Shown piece by piece: positions 27,100 to 35,570 of a stretch of DNA of 64,000 bases; within the stretch, counting starts at the first letter, position 1, and every line of letters begins with the position of its first letter. The stretch spans positions 327,037 through 391,036 of the forward strand of contig CAKZKD010000005.1 in assembly GCA_937121175.1 (NCBI GenBank). The letters are read 5' to 3'. A model generated the notes under the pieces. That model was given only the letters and a program-made list of their open reading frames with translations. It made no database searches and was not told where the DNA came from. The translations under genes were made by a program, and so were the position numbers. This DNA comes from an uncultured Flavobacteriales bacterium. Lineage in GTDB: Bacteria > Bacteroidota > Bacteroidia > Flavobacteriales_G > Salibacteraceae.

Positions 27100-28737
27100 C
27101 TATTGAGAAAAAGTGAATTGGTATGTACCCGTTTCATTGTCAACAACAACATCTCTAGCGCTTATTTTTCGAATGAGCTTAGCGATAAGACCGGTTCCCA
27201 TTCCCGAACTTTTTTCTAAATCGAATGTAGAACCGTCTGAATAAAAAAACGTAAATTTTTCTTCGTTTTTCTTTAAAATAATGTCTATTGCAGAATCTGA
27301 TACATTTCCGTGACTGAGAGTATTACTTAGCAATTCGTTAAGAATAAGTCCAAAATAAATAGTCCGCTCATTATTGAGTTGGATCCGTACCAATTTGTAA
27401 TTTATTTTCCTGTTGAACAAATCGAAACTCTTGTAATAATTAATAATACCTTCAAAATAATCCTTCAGATCAACTTTTTCTCCATGAGAATTCATGGTGA
27501 GCTGCTTATGCAGGGCACTAATCGTATGAACCTTATTAGAAAGCTCGTCAATTAGGTCGTCCGTGCTTTTTAAGTTTTCTTTCTTCGAGAAACGGAGTAA
27601 AGAAATAACCATTTGCAAATTATTTTTAATTCGGTGATTACTTTCTAGCATCAACAGCTCATAATTATCCAGCGAAAGTTCTAACTGGTCATTTATCGAT
27701 GCTATTTTTTTCTTTGATTTGGATTCTCTTTGAAATAAGAAAATTAATACCCCAAGAGATATAAGGGCAGAAATCAGAAAAGCCAAAATCCCATTTTTTA
27801 GAGTAGCTTCTTCTTTTAGTTGAATTTCCTTTTCTCTAGCAATAAATTCGAGCTCTTTTGCTTGATTCCTATACTTATCGGTTTCTTGAAGTACCAAGTA
27901 CGCCGCCATTTGATTGTTATGCGTCTCTCTGTCTTTTTCCCACAAAAATTCTTCTTGTGCAACTCTCCATTTCAAATACGACAAGGAGTCGTTCTGCGAC
28001 AAGGCTATCTTCTGAAAAACCTTAGTCACTGCACGGTTAATTGCATACCATTTTTTCGTTTTGGTAGTTTCCCAGATAAATTTAGTCAAAGAATCTGCCT
28101 TCAAAAATTCATTATTATCCGCATATAGATTTGCAATATGTAGTGCAGTTCCAACATAATTCTCTGTATCCTTCGCTGCTCGAAAAGCTTCCGCAGCTTT
28201 ATCTAAATACGTATATGCATTGCTTTTTTCTCCATATTGCAGCTCGTAAAAACCAAGTTCTCGTTCCAAGCCAGCTCTGTGTTCTAGTATATTATATTTC
28301 TCCGAATAGGATAAGGCAGAATCTATATAACGCTTAGCTGAATCAATCTGTGACACGATATCATCACTATTTGTCTCGTGATATATGGCGGCAATGCGAC
28401 CAAGTTTACGTACGTGCAATGAAGGGAAATTAGTAGAATTTTCGAGACCAAATAATAGCTCTAAGCCGGCATCATAATTATCGGTTCTGCGCATCAATTC
28501 TGCCAGAGAAATCGAAGTATTTATTCTCTCTTTGTCCCAATTTTCTGCGGTGGAAATTGATATTGCCTCCTTTAATTTACTACCAGCTTCTGCATAATTT
28601 GAAAGACTAATATATTGTTCGGCTGCGTTTAGTAAGTTGTCGAACTCTACTTTTTTAGTTGTTTCATTGCATTGCCCTGAAAAATTAATCAAGAACAGAA
28701 AAACACAAATTATGACAATGAATCGATTTATTTTCAC
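27100..28737 (-). CDS. TPR-domain sensor histidine kinase (HisKA_2 type), module 3
   Basis: A 545-residue kinase. It has a signal peptide, a periplasmic helical region with TPR-like repeats (about 30-290), one transmembrane helix at about 315-336 (NGILAFLISALISLGVLIFL) and a cytoplasmic kinase. The phospho-acceptor motif ESNHRIKNNLQMV with H368 is the HisKA_2 form, followed by a HATPase domain with N-box NELLSNTLSHG and G-boxes FFYSDGSTF and SGMGTGLIAKLI. TPR-type sensor kinases paired with LytTR regulators are common in Bacteroidota; the signal is unknown. The kinase in module 4 is a close paralogue with the same layout. Confidence 0.88.
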   Translation of the reverse strand: MKINRFIVIICVFLFLINFSGQCNETTKKVEFDNLLNAAEQYISLSNYAEAGSKLKEAISISTAENWDKERINTSISLAELMRRTDNYDAGLELLFGLENSTNFPSLHVRKLGRIAAIYHETNSDDIVSQIDSAKRYIDSALSYSEKYNILEHRAGLERELGFYELQYGEKSNAYTYLDKAAEAFRAAKDTENYVGTALHIANLYADNNEFLKADSLTKFIWETTKTKKWYAINRAVTKVFQKIALSQNDSLSYLKWRVAQEEFLWEKDRETHNNQMAAYLVLQETDKYRNQAKELEFIAREKEIQLKEEATLKNGILAFLISALISLGVLIFLFQRESKSKKKIASINDQLELSLDNYELLMLESNHRIKNNLQMVISLLRFSKKENLKSTDDLIDELSNKVHTISALHKQLTMNSHGEKVDLKDYFEGIINYYKSFDLFNRKINYKLVRIQLNNERTIYFGLILNELLSNTLSHGNVSDSAIDIILKKNEEKFTFFYSDGSTFDLEKSSGMGTGLIAKLIRKISARDVVVDNETGTYQFTFSQ

Positions 28738-28858
28738 CCTTCTTTTGATATCAAAACTTACTTAATTCTCTAGGATACAAACTAAACCTTATTCCTTCTA
28801 AATAGATTAACGATAGTTGCAAAGAATACAAATAAATAAACGATTTCATTCTGCAACC

Positions 28859-28907
28859 TTTGGGCAAATCGGAATACTCGATTTATAAAACAGAAGTTTT
28901 GCCCAAA
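28859..28907. repeat. Spaced 10-bp perfect inverted repeat upstream of the module 3 kinase
   Basis: TTTGGGCAAA (28859-28868) and TTTGCCCAAA (28898-28907) are perfect reverse complements separated by 29 AT-rich bases containing ATTTATAAA. The pair lies in the 258-base gap between the module 3 kinase and collar F, about 120-170 bases upstream of the kinase ATG. The spacing suits a pair of operator half-sites better than a terminator. Shorter versions of the arms (TGCCCAAAC and TGGGCA) occur before collar E. Confidence 0.4.
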
Positions 28908-28995
28908 CCTATGATAAAGATTTAACCGACGAATAATGAAAAAACTATTAGAAATTGTAGCTAACTAAAAACTTGAGCAGAGTTCGCTTAAAATC

Positions 28996-29979
28996 TTAAT
29001 AAACTCGCATAATATAAGCCAACGTATAAAATTGCGGCCGATTTTCATGACCAGTAACAGATAAAGTTGGTGTTCCCCCTGTTAAGCCAGCTGTGGCTGT
29101 ATGTGTATGTGACCCAGCACTTGCGCTTACCTTTGAACCATTCCAATCGTTACAATCTGGACTTGATATACTACTTCCGTTGTCCGATTTGTTACTTCCA
29201 CAAGCAAGAAAATTATAAGCCTCGTAGCCGTGGGTGTGGGCACCGCCTGAGGCTATGGTCACGGGGTGGTTATGTTTTGGCATTTCTGCTAACGAAAGGT
29301 AAACCCTTGGAGTCCCGCCGGTCAAACCAGTAGTAGTATCCTTTGTGCTCAAATTTCCAGGTTGGTTATAATCATTATTGAATACTCGAACAGGACTATA
29401 ACCGGCCACAAAACGTCCGCGTAAATCGGGTGTTTTGTATCCATTCACGGTTGTACCATTGCACAATGCCCAACCCTGTGGCGCAACTGTTCCACTCCAC
29501 ATTATTATTCCACCTAATGGAGTAGAGCCATTCCCCACAAATTTTCCTGTTGTTTTTATGTCCCCGTTAACCTCAAGTTTAGCAGTTGGTGTTGCTGTTC
29601 CAATCCCTACCTTTCCGTGTTTAATATTTGCAGCCGTCATGGTAGTCATATGAGCGGTATCCGCATTGTTATCGGTTCTATACTCAGTTTTCCAAGGGTT
29701 CATTGCGTACCATTTTGTATTGCCTGTTGCTCCCACACCGTAGCCTACAAAAAGCACATCCAAATCGGTGTCATACACCATCATACCTTGAGAAAAACCT
29801 GCGCCAGTACTCATAGCCTCTCTTTGTACAGTTGAAAGTCTAGGTATCAATAAGCCTTTATTAGTGGCATTCATATCCATAACAGCATTGGCATCAGGAG
29901 CCGTGGTATTTACGCCTATTTGAGCATTTACATAGAATCCAGAAAGGAAAACAACAACCAGAGCAAAAAACGGTTTCAT
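28996..29979 (-). CDS. Secreted phage-tail-collar-like protein, module 4 (collar F)
   Basis: Collar paralogue of 327 residues from the chosen ATG 29979 (MKPFFALVVVFLSGFYVNAQ, a good signal peptide); an upstream in-frame ATG at 30027 would add 16 residues before the signal peptide. It has the conserved block IGVNTTAPDANAVMDMNATN, WYAMNPWKTEYRT, the collar motifs PLGGIIMWSGTVAPQGWALC and KTPDLRGRFVAGY, and the ending HENRPQFYTLAYIMRVY. HNH, HTH and HTH pairs flank a variable segment containing CGSNKSDNGSS. Single collar gene of module 4, 143 bases after its response regulator. Confidence 0.82.
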   Translation of the reverse strand: MKPFFALVVVFLSGFYVNAQIGVNTTAPDANAVMDMNATNKGLLIPRLSTVQREAMSTGAGFSQGMMVYDTDLDVLFVGYGVGATGNTKWYAMNPWKTEYRTDNNADTAHMTTMTAANIKHGKVGIGTATPTAKLEVNGDIKTTGKFVGNGSTPLGGIIMWSGTVAPQGWALCNGTTVNGYKTPDLRGRFVAGYSPVRVFNNDYNQPGNLSTKDTTTGLTGGTPRVYLSLAEMPKHNHPVTIASGGAHTHGYEAYNFLACGSNKSDNGSSISSPDCNDWNGSKVSASAGSHTHTATAGLTGGTPTLSVTGHENRPQFYTLAYIMRVY

Positions 29980-30033
29980 AAAGGAATAATTTACCTTCAA
30001 AACTCGGGGTGTAAGCATTTCTTTCAAAATAAT

Positions 30034-30042
30034 TGGGACGAA
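30034..30042 (-). promoter_or_regulatory. Shared upstream element TTCGTCCCA before collar F
   Basis: Minus-strand TTCGTCCCA followed by ATTATTTTG, ending about 54 bases before the chosen ATG of collar F. It is the same nine bases at almost the same distance as before collar E, while the sequence around them differs, which argues for a functional site. It could be a promoter part or a regulator site. Confidence 0.4.
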
Positions 30043-30122
30043 ATACTCAAATCCTTATCCAAACTGAAACTTAATAACCTGAGTTCGGTAATTATCAACT
30101 CATTAGATGCAATAAACCAGTA

Positions 30123-30791
30123 TTATACCACCCCTCGATAATTTCGAGAAATTGGAATAACATACTCTGCTATTTTTATTTGAGAAGCATTGCGTTGTTC
30201 GATAAAGTATGAATTGACTATTGTGAAACGATTAACTTGAATAAAAAAATCAGGTAATAACTGAGTAATATCTTTAAGCGTGCTTCTATGGTGAAAGGTA
30301 CCTTCTTGGGTAACTATGTCTAGGTAGTTTTTATCCGTTTTGATAAATAAAATTTCGGATGGCGCAATTTCTTTTATGCCAAAAGACCCATTAACTCCAA
30401 TTTTAGGGTGTTGGTTTAAGAATAAAATTTCTAAAGCAGCTTCTACATCCAAATCTTTAAAGGGCTTACCAATGTAGCTCTTTGGTTTCAATGCAGCAGC
30501 TTTTTTTAACGTGAACTTGTCTTGGTTTGCCGTTAAAAAAATAAACGGTTTCTTCTTTTCGTTCAGCAATTTCCCTATATCCAAACCAGAAAGTTTTTTC
30601 GATAAGAATACATCAACGAGCGCTGCATCAAAACTCCAATCCGTTTCTTGCAAAAACTCTTCACCACTCTTGAACAAACCATGAACATTATACCCTAATG
30701 AGTGGACTAAGCCTTTTAGGTGACTTGCCACAAAAAACTCATCTTCAAGTATGACGACAGACAATTTAGTTTTTGATTTCATGTGTTGCAT
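30123..30791 (-). CDS. LytTR-family response regulator, module 4
   Basis: A 222-residue response regulator and close paralogue of the module 3 protein. The receiver keeps E16-D17, phospho-acceptor D60 (AALVDVF), T87 (FIFLTANQ) and K109 (IGKPF). The LytTR domain follows (ILFIKTDKNYLDIVT, LPDFFIQVNRFTIVN, VIPISRNYRG). A second ATG three codons in is an equally good start. The upstream kinase gene ends 33 bases before it, so the two are probably co-transcribed. It probably regulates collar F. Confidence 0.9.
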   Translation of the reverse strand: MQHMKSKTKLSVVILEDEFFVASHLKGLVHSLGYNVHGLFKSGEEFLQETDWSFDAALVDVFLSKKLSGLDIGKLLNEKKKPFIFLTANQDKFTLKKAAALKPKSYIGKPFKDLDVEAALEILFLNQHPKIGVNGSFGIKEIAPSEILFIKTDKNYLDIVTQEGTFHHRSTLKDITQLLPDFFIQVNRFTIVNSYFIEQRNASQIKIAEYVIPISRNYRGVV

Positions 30792-30824
30792 TTGGTCAAA
30801 TAAACTGCGGCTTAAATTTATAAG

Positions 30825-32453
30825 TTATGCAGAAAACTTAAAACTATAAGTGCCTGTTTTTTTGTTCATTATTGTTTCTGAAACTTGAATTCTATCTAGT
30901 AATTCCTTAATTAATTCGGTGCCAGTTCCTGTCATTTTCGAATTTTCAAAATTCGAACCATCTGAATAAAAAAACAAAAACTTGTTCTCCTTCTTAATTA
31001 ACTTAATATTTATTTCAGAATTGCTCTTACTATGGGCTATGGTGTTACTTAATAATTCATTTAAAATTAGTCCGAAATACACTATTCTTTCGTTATTAAT
31101 TTCTACGCTATCAAGAGTTAAATCTACCTTTTTCTCTAAAATTGAAAATCTCTTGTAGTGGTTTACTATGGTTTCAATGTACACTTTCAAATCGACTTCT
31201 TCTCCATGAGAACTCATGGTTAATTGTTCGTGTAAAGAGCTAATAACGTGGATTTTGTTTGATAAATCATCAATTATTACATCTCCCTTTTTGCCTTGAT
31301 TTATCTTTGCATATCGAACCAGAGAGAGTATCATCTGTAAATTATTTTTAATTCTATGGTTACTCTCGAGCATAAGCAAACGATAATTGTCATTTGCTTT
31401 TGATAGGCTTTTATTGGTGCGGTAAATTCGTCTTTTCAGTGTTCGTTCTCTAAAAAACAACAAACCAATGGTCAAAGCAATCGTTCCAGACAGAATAAAA
31501 TAAAATAGAAATCTATTTTTTTTTGCTGCCTCTTCTTTTAAGTACAACGCCTCCTCTTTTTCTTCAAGTTTGGAAATTAAAAAATCGGACTTCGACTTAT
31601 TCAATAAATGCATTTCATTAAAGGCCTTATAATCCTTGAACGCCATTGTTTCTTGGCTACGAAGAAATAGCTGCTCTTTAGAAATTAACTTCCACTTTAA
31701 AAAAGAAATGGAATCCTCATTAACCAAAGCTATTGATTCGAATAATTCGGAAAGCGAGAGTTTTATTGAATACCAATTTCTGGACTTAACTATATTCCAC
31801 AGATATCGAGATAATGAATCTGATTTTGAATAGATTTTTTCGTTATTAAAACTGCGCGAAACATGAACCAGCGTACCAACATAGTTCTCGGTATCTCCTT
31901 GCGCAATAAATACATCCGCGGCATTCATCAATAGACTACGACCAGTATCGTGCATGGAAGATTCAACATAAACCAACCCTTGCTCTCTCAATAATGTTGG
32001 TAAATGCTCTCTAACATCGTTTTCTACGCATACTTTTATTGCAGAATCAAGGTAAAACTTTACAGAATCAAGATATCCAAGACCAATTGGCAAATCCGAC
32101 CTTTCGTGATGTATAGCTGCAATTCGACCAAGTTGTCTGGTTTGCAAATCTGGGTAATGTTCTAACCCTTCTAAAGCATAAAGTATGTCTAATCCTTTCG
32201 AGAATGCAGTTACAGAGCGGAAATGCTCTGCAAGCGAAATCTTAGTGTTCAATAGTTCCCAATTCCAATTTTCAGCATTGGCTATGGTTATAGCTTTTCT
32301 ATAGCTTTCCTCGACTTCTTCATATTTTTTCTCATTCCGAAAGTTTTTAGCATCGGTTACGGCCTCATCAAAGTACACTCGTTGCTGAGTGCTATCTTGT
32401 GCTCGAGATAGGTTTGTTATCAGCACATAAACCAAAACAAGAATAAGTCTCAT
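30825..32453 (-). CDS. TPR-domain sensor histidine kinase (HisKA_2 type), module 4
   Basis: A 542-residue kinase with signal peptide (LVYVLITNLSRAQ), periplasmic TPR-like region (about 25-285), one membrane helix (about 313-333, FLFYFILSGTIALTIGLLFF), HisKA_2 phospho-acceptor ESNHRIKNNLQMI with H366, and a HATPase domain (NELLSNTIAHS, FFYSDGSNF, TGTGTELIKELL). The layout and many residues match the module 3 kinase, so the two arose by duplication. It begins the minus-strand array; kbl ends 47 bases upstream, so read-through from kbl is possible. Confidence 0.88.
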   Translation of the reverse strand: MRLILVLVYVLITNLSRAQDSTQQRVYFDEAVTDAKNFRNEKKYEEVEESYRKAITIANAENWNWELLNTKISLAEHFRSVTAFSKGLDILYALEGLEHYPDLQTRQLGRIAAIHHERSDLPIGLGYLDSVKFYLDSAIKVCVENDVREHLPTLLREQGLVYVESSMHDTGRSLLMNAADVFIAQGDTENYVGTLVHVSRSFNNEKIYSKSDSLSRYLWNIVKSRNWYSIKLSLSELFESIALVNEDSISFLKWKLISKEQLFLRSQETMAFKDYKAFNEMHLLNKSKSDFLISKLEEKEEALYLKEEAAKKNRFLFYFILSGTIALTIGLLFFRERTLKRRIYRTNKSLSKANDNYRLLMLESNHRIKNNLQMILSLVRYAKINQGKKGDVIIDDLSNKIHVISSLHEQLTMSSHGEEVDLKVYIETIVNHYKRFSILEKKVDLTLDSVEINNERIVYFGLILNELLSNTIAHSKSNSEINIKLIKKENKFLFFYSDGSNFENSKMTGTGTELIKELLDRIQVSETIMNKKTGTYSFKFSA

Positions 32454-32500
32454 GCCGGAACGTTCGAATCAATCAAAATTTTAAAACCCTTTCAATAAAT

Positions 32501-33691
32501 CTACTTGAGAACCCCTAACTCTTTACCAACCTTAACAAATGCAGCTATAGCCTTATCTAAATGTTCTTGACTATGTGCCGCACTGAGCTGAACCCTAATT
32601 CTGGCTTGCCCCTTAGGAACTACAGGATAGAAGAACCCAATTACATATATACCTTCATTCAATAATTTATTAGCAAAGGTTTGGGACAAGGCAGCGTCGC
32701 CTAACATTATTGGAACAATGGCACTATCGCCATCTTTGAACTCCAATCCAGAAGCTTTTATTCCCTCCTTAAAATAGTTAACATTCCACTCCAGCTTGTC
32801 TCTGAGTTCAGTTGACTCGTTCAATAAATCAAAAACAGCATTACTAGCCCCCACAATATTCGGAGCCAATGAATTGGAGAATAAATAAGGGCGGGAACGC
32901 TGACGCAGAATATCAATTATCTCTTTTCTACCTGTGGTGAAACCACCCATAGCACCACCCAAGGCTTTGCCTAATGTTCCGGTTATAATATCTACGCGTC
33001 CAATAACATTTTTAAGCTCAATTGTGCCCTTACCAGTTTTTCCAATAAAGCCGGTAGCGTGACATTCGTCCACCATGACCAAGGCATCATATTTATCTGC
33101 TAAATCACAAATTTTGTTTAGCTGAGCAACGTACCCATCCATTGAAAAAACCCCATCGGTAACAATAATTTTGAATCGTGCTCCTGATGCAGCCTTAAGT
33201 TGTTCTTCCAAATCTGCCATATCGTTATTCGCATAGCGATAACGGGCAGCCTTACACAATCGCACGCCATCAATTATTGAAGCGTGGTTTAGTGCATCAG
33301 AGATAATGGCGTCCTCTTTAGACAGTAAAGGTTCGAATACCCCACCATTAGCATCGAAAGCTGCGGCATAAAGAATGGTATCTTCAGTACCTAAAAAGTC
33401 GGCAATTTTTTGCTCTAATTCTTTATGAATATCTTGAGTACCACAGATAAAACGAACAGATGACATTCCAAAACCGTGGGAATCCAGTGCTTTATGAGCT
33501 GCCTCTACCACTTTGGGGTGTGAAGACAAACCAAGGTAGTTATTTGCACAAAAATTAATCACCTCTTCACCAGTAGAAACCTTAATTACCGCGTCCTGTT
33601 CAGTTGTGATAATGCGTTCCTTTTTATAGAGTCCATCAGCTTCAATTTGATTCAATTCAGCCTGTAAATGTTCTTTGAGTTTTCCGTACAT
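32501..33691 (-). CDS. kbl: Glycine C-acetyltransferase (2-amino-3-ketobutyrate CoA ligase)
   Basis: PLP-dependent cytosolic enzyme that interconverts 2-amino-3-oxobutyrate plus CoA and glycine plus acetyl-CoA, the second step of threonine breakdown. The protein follows E. coli Kbl nearly end to end: [65 protein letters not shown], and [10 protein letters not shown] with the PLP lysine at 242. I start at ATG 33691 ([10 protein letters not shown]), matching the family; an in-frame upstream start at 33733 would add 14 residues. The usual partner tdh is not in the window. It is divergent from the surface operon with a 172-base gap. Confidence 0.95.
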   Translation of the reverse strand: MYGKLKEHLQAELNQIEADGLYKKERIITTEQDAVIKVSTGEEVINFCANNYLGLSSHPKVVEAAHKALDSHGFGMSSVRFICGTQDIHKELEQKIADFLGTEDTILYAAAFDANGGVFEPLLSKEDAIISDALNHASIIDGVRLCKAARYRYANNDMADLEEQLKAASGARFKIIVTDGVFSMDGYVAQLNKICDLADKYDALVMVDECHATGFIGKTGKGTIELKNVIGRVDIITGTLGKALGGAMGGFTTGRKEIIDILRQRSRPYLFSNSLAPNIVGASNAVFDLLNESTELRDKLEWNVNYFKEGIKASGLEFKDGDSAIVPIMLGDAALSQTFANKLLNEGIYVIGFFYPVVPKGQARIRVQLSAAHSQEHLDKAIAAFVKVGKELGVLK

Positions 33692-33812
33692 GTCTGCGAT
33701 TTTAGTGTCAACAAATATATTCAGGGAACTCAATAAATCCCGTCAACCAACACAAAATCCAAAATCATCTAGGTATTTGCGACCTTTCGTTTTAAGGATT
33801 AAAAAGTTGCAT

Positions 33813-33820
33813 TTCGTCCC
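33813..33820 (+). promoter_or_regulatory. TTCGTCCC element upstream of the surface operon
   Basis: TTCGTCCC lies 43 bases before the ATG of the first gene of the surface operon, in the divergent gap with kbl. It matches the eight-base core found before collars E and F. A chance match is quite possible at this length. Confidence 0.25.
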
Positions 33821-33863
33821 TAAAAAAACGACCCAATTTGAGTTTCGCGTTTATTTGTTAATA

Positions 33864-35570
33864 ATGCTAAACTTAAACTTCTTACGCTTTGGAATCTTTG
33901 GCTCTCTTCTATTGGGTTTATCTCAGGTTGGAGTGCAGGCACAAGACCTTTCTAACGCAGGAGAAAAGCCAATTTGGAAAGAAACAAAAATCAGTGGTGG
34001 AATTGGAGGGAGCTTAGTAGGCTATGACACAAGAGGACAAGTAGCTCAACGACCACCATTTTATTGGATTCTTAATGCCAATTTGAATATTGATGTGTAC
34101 GGAATGTCAATTCCGTTTAGCGCAACTATTACGTCACAAAATCAAGATTTTGCTCAGCCATTCAATCAATTTGGTTTGAGTCCAAAGTATAAATGGGTTA
34201 CTGCTCACCTTGGTTTTCGTAGCATGCAATTTAGCCAATACTCATTGGCTGGACTTACGTTCTTGGGTGCTGGGGTAGAACTAGAGATTCCAGAAACTAA
34301 GCTAACGGTAAAAGCAATGGGAGGTCGTCTTATTAAGGCGATTCCACTAGCACCAGGCATTGAAGTAGCTTCAGAAGCACCTGCGTTTGAACGTTGGGGG
34401 TACGGCGCTAACGTAGGCTACAAATACAAAACTGGTCAAATAGGATTTACGGTTTTCAAAGGAGAAGACATGCATAATTCAATAAACACAGATTCACTAT
34501 TGCTGCTAAAGCCAGCAGAAAATGTGGTAACGGCCCTAACGTTTCAACAAAAAATAGGAGACCACTGGAGTTTTAATGGTGAGTATGCATTAAGCGCATT
34601 TACTAAAGACCGAAGACTTGAAACTGTGGAGAGCAATGAGTTCGGTTATCAAAATAACTTTAATTGGTTTGTTCAATCCAATTCTTCAACCGTTGTAAAC
34701 TCTGCCTTTACTGGAAACATAGCATACACTATCAAAGCAAACACATTTGGCATTACCTACAGAAGGGTTGGCCCTGAATACCAAAGTATGGGCGCTACTT
34801 TCCTTAATAACGATGTTGAAGAAATTACAGGAAATGTGGGAACTTCTATTCTAAAACGAAAAGTGAATTTAGCCGGTAGTCTTGGATTCCAGAGAAACAA
34901 CCTAGCAGAAAACCTTTATACCGATGACAGAAGAGTTATTGGTTCTGCAAATGTGACTTGGCTTGTGAGTAAAAAAGTAGTGCTTTCTGGTGTGTACTCG
35001 AATTATCGCGCTACAAGTGACCCAAGCGCAGTTAATGTGTTAGACACTATTCGATTTGTTCAAGTCACTGCCAACTATGGACTAGTAGCAACCTACTCAA
35101 CCGCAAACGAAAAAATAGGACACAATGTTGTTCTTTCGAATAACTACCAACAAGCAAACAGTGTTCAAGAAGGTGATTTGCAGACTGTTGAAAACGGAAG
35201 TGAATTTTATAATACGAACCTCAGCTACACATTGGGTTTACTCAAAACAGGTATTAACATTACAGGCGCTGCGAACTACAATCAATTTATAAGCCCCGGT
35301 GCGGTAAATGAAGCTATTGGACCTACTTTGGCCATAAGCAAACCATTTTTCAATAAGGCATTAAATACAATGGTAGCTTACAGTTTATTCAACAACTACT
35401 TGGATAAGGTGTTCCTAGATACAAGCTCAAACATTATGGCTAGCCTTGGTTTAAATGTAAAAAAACACCACCAAGTAAAATTAGACGGTCGATTTATGGC
35501 TCGCTCGGGCAGCCAATCCAACCCAATTGAAGAAATTCAGGCGGGTCTATCTTATAACTACACATTCTAG
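33864..35570 (+). CDS. Predicted outer-membrane beta-barrel protein
   Basis: A 568-residue protein with a signal peptide ending VGVQAQ (about residue 24), starting at ATG 33864; the frame is open further upstream but those residues look non-coding. The mature part is made of alternating amphipathic beta strands with aromatic girdle residues (FNGEYALSAFTK, GITYRRVGPEY, NTNLSYTLGLLKTGINITGA) and ends in Phe (LSYNYTF), the usual last residue of outer-membrane barrels. I do not recognise a named family. It overlaps the giant TANFOR-type gene by one base, so the two are probably made together; it may export or anchor the downstream proteins. Confidence 0.75.
   Translation: MLNLNFLRFGIFGSLLLGLSQVGVQAQDLSNAGEKPIWKETKISGGIGGSLVGYDTRGQVAQRPPFYWILNANLNIDVYGMSIPFSATITSQNQDFAQPFNQFGLSPKYKWVTAHLGFRSMQFSQYSLAGLTFLGAGVELEIPETKLTVKAMGGRLIKAIPLAPGIEVASEAPAFERWGYGANVGYKYKTGQIGFTVFKGEDMHNSINTDSLLLLKPAENVVTALTFQQKIGDHWSFNGEYALSAFTKDRRLETVESNEFGYQNNFNWFVQSNSSTVVNSAFTGNIAYTIKANTFGITYRRVGPEYQSMGATFLNNDVEEITGNVGTSILKRKVNLAGSLGFQRNNLAENLYTDDRRVIGSANVTWLVSKKVVLSGVYSNYRATSDPSAVNVLDTIRFVQVTANYGLVATYSTANEKIGHNVVLSNNYQQANSVQEGDLQTVENGSEFYNTNLSYTLGLLKTGINITGAANYNQFISPGAVNEAIGPTLAISKPFFNKALNTMVAYSLFNNYLDKVFLDTSSNIMASLGLNVKKHHQVKLDGRFMARSGSQSNPIEEIQAGLSYNYTF

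Noticed and set aside
16104..30027. Six tail-collar-like genes as a prophage or phage-tail (contractile injection) locus
   Set aside because: Every copy has a signal peptide and the neighbours are regulators. There is no sheath, tube, baseplate, tape-measure, terminase, capsid or integrase gene in the window.
16104..30027. Diversity-generating retroelement acting on the collar genes
   Set aside because: No reverse transcriptase, accessory gene or template repeat is present, and the differences among copies are spread through the genes rather than being adenine-specific in one short block.
33675..33863. N-terminal extension of the beta-barrel protein to 33675
   Set aside because: The extra 63 residues overlap the divergent kbl start and precede a clean signal peptide that begins at 33864.
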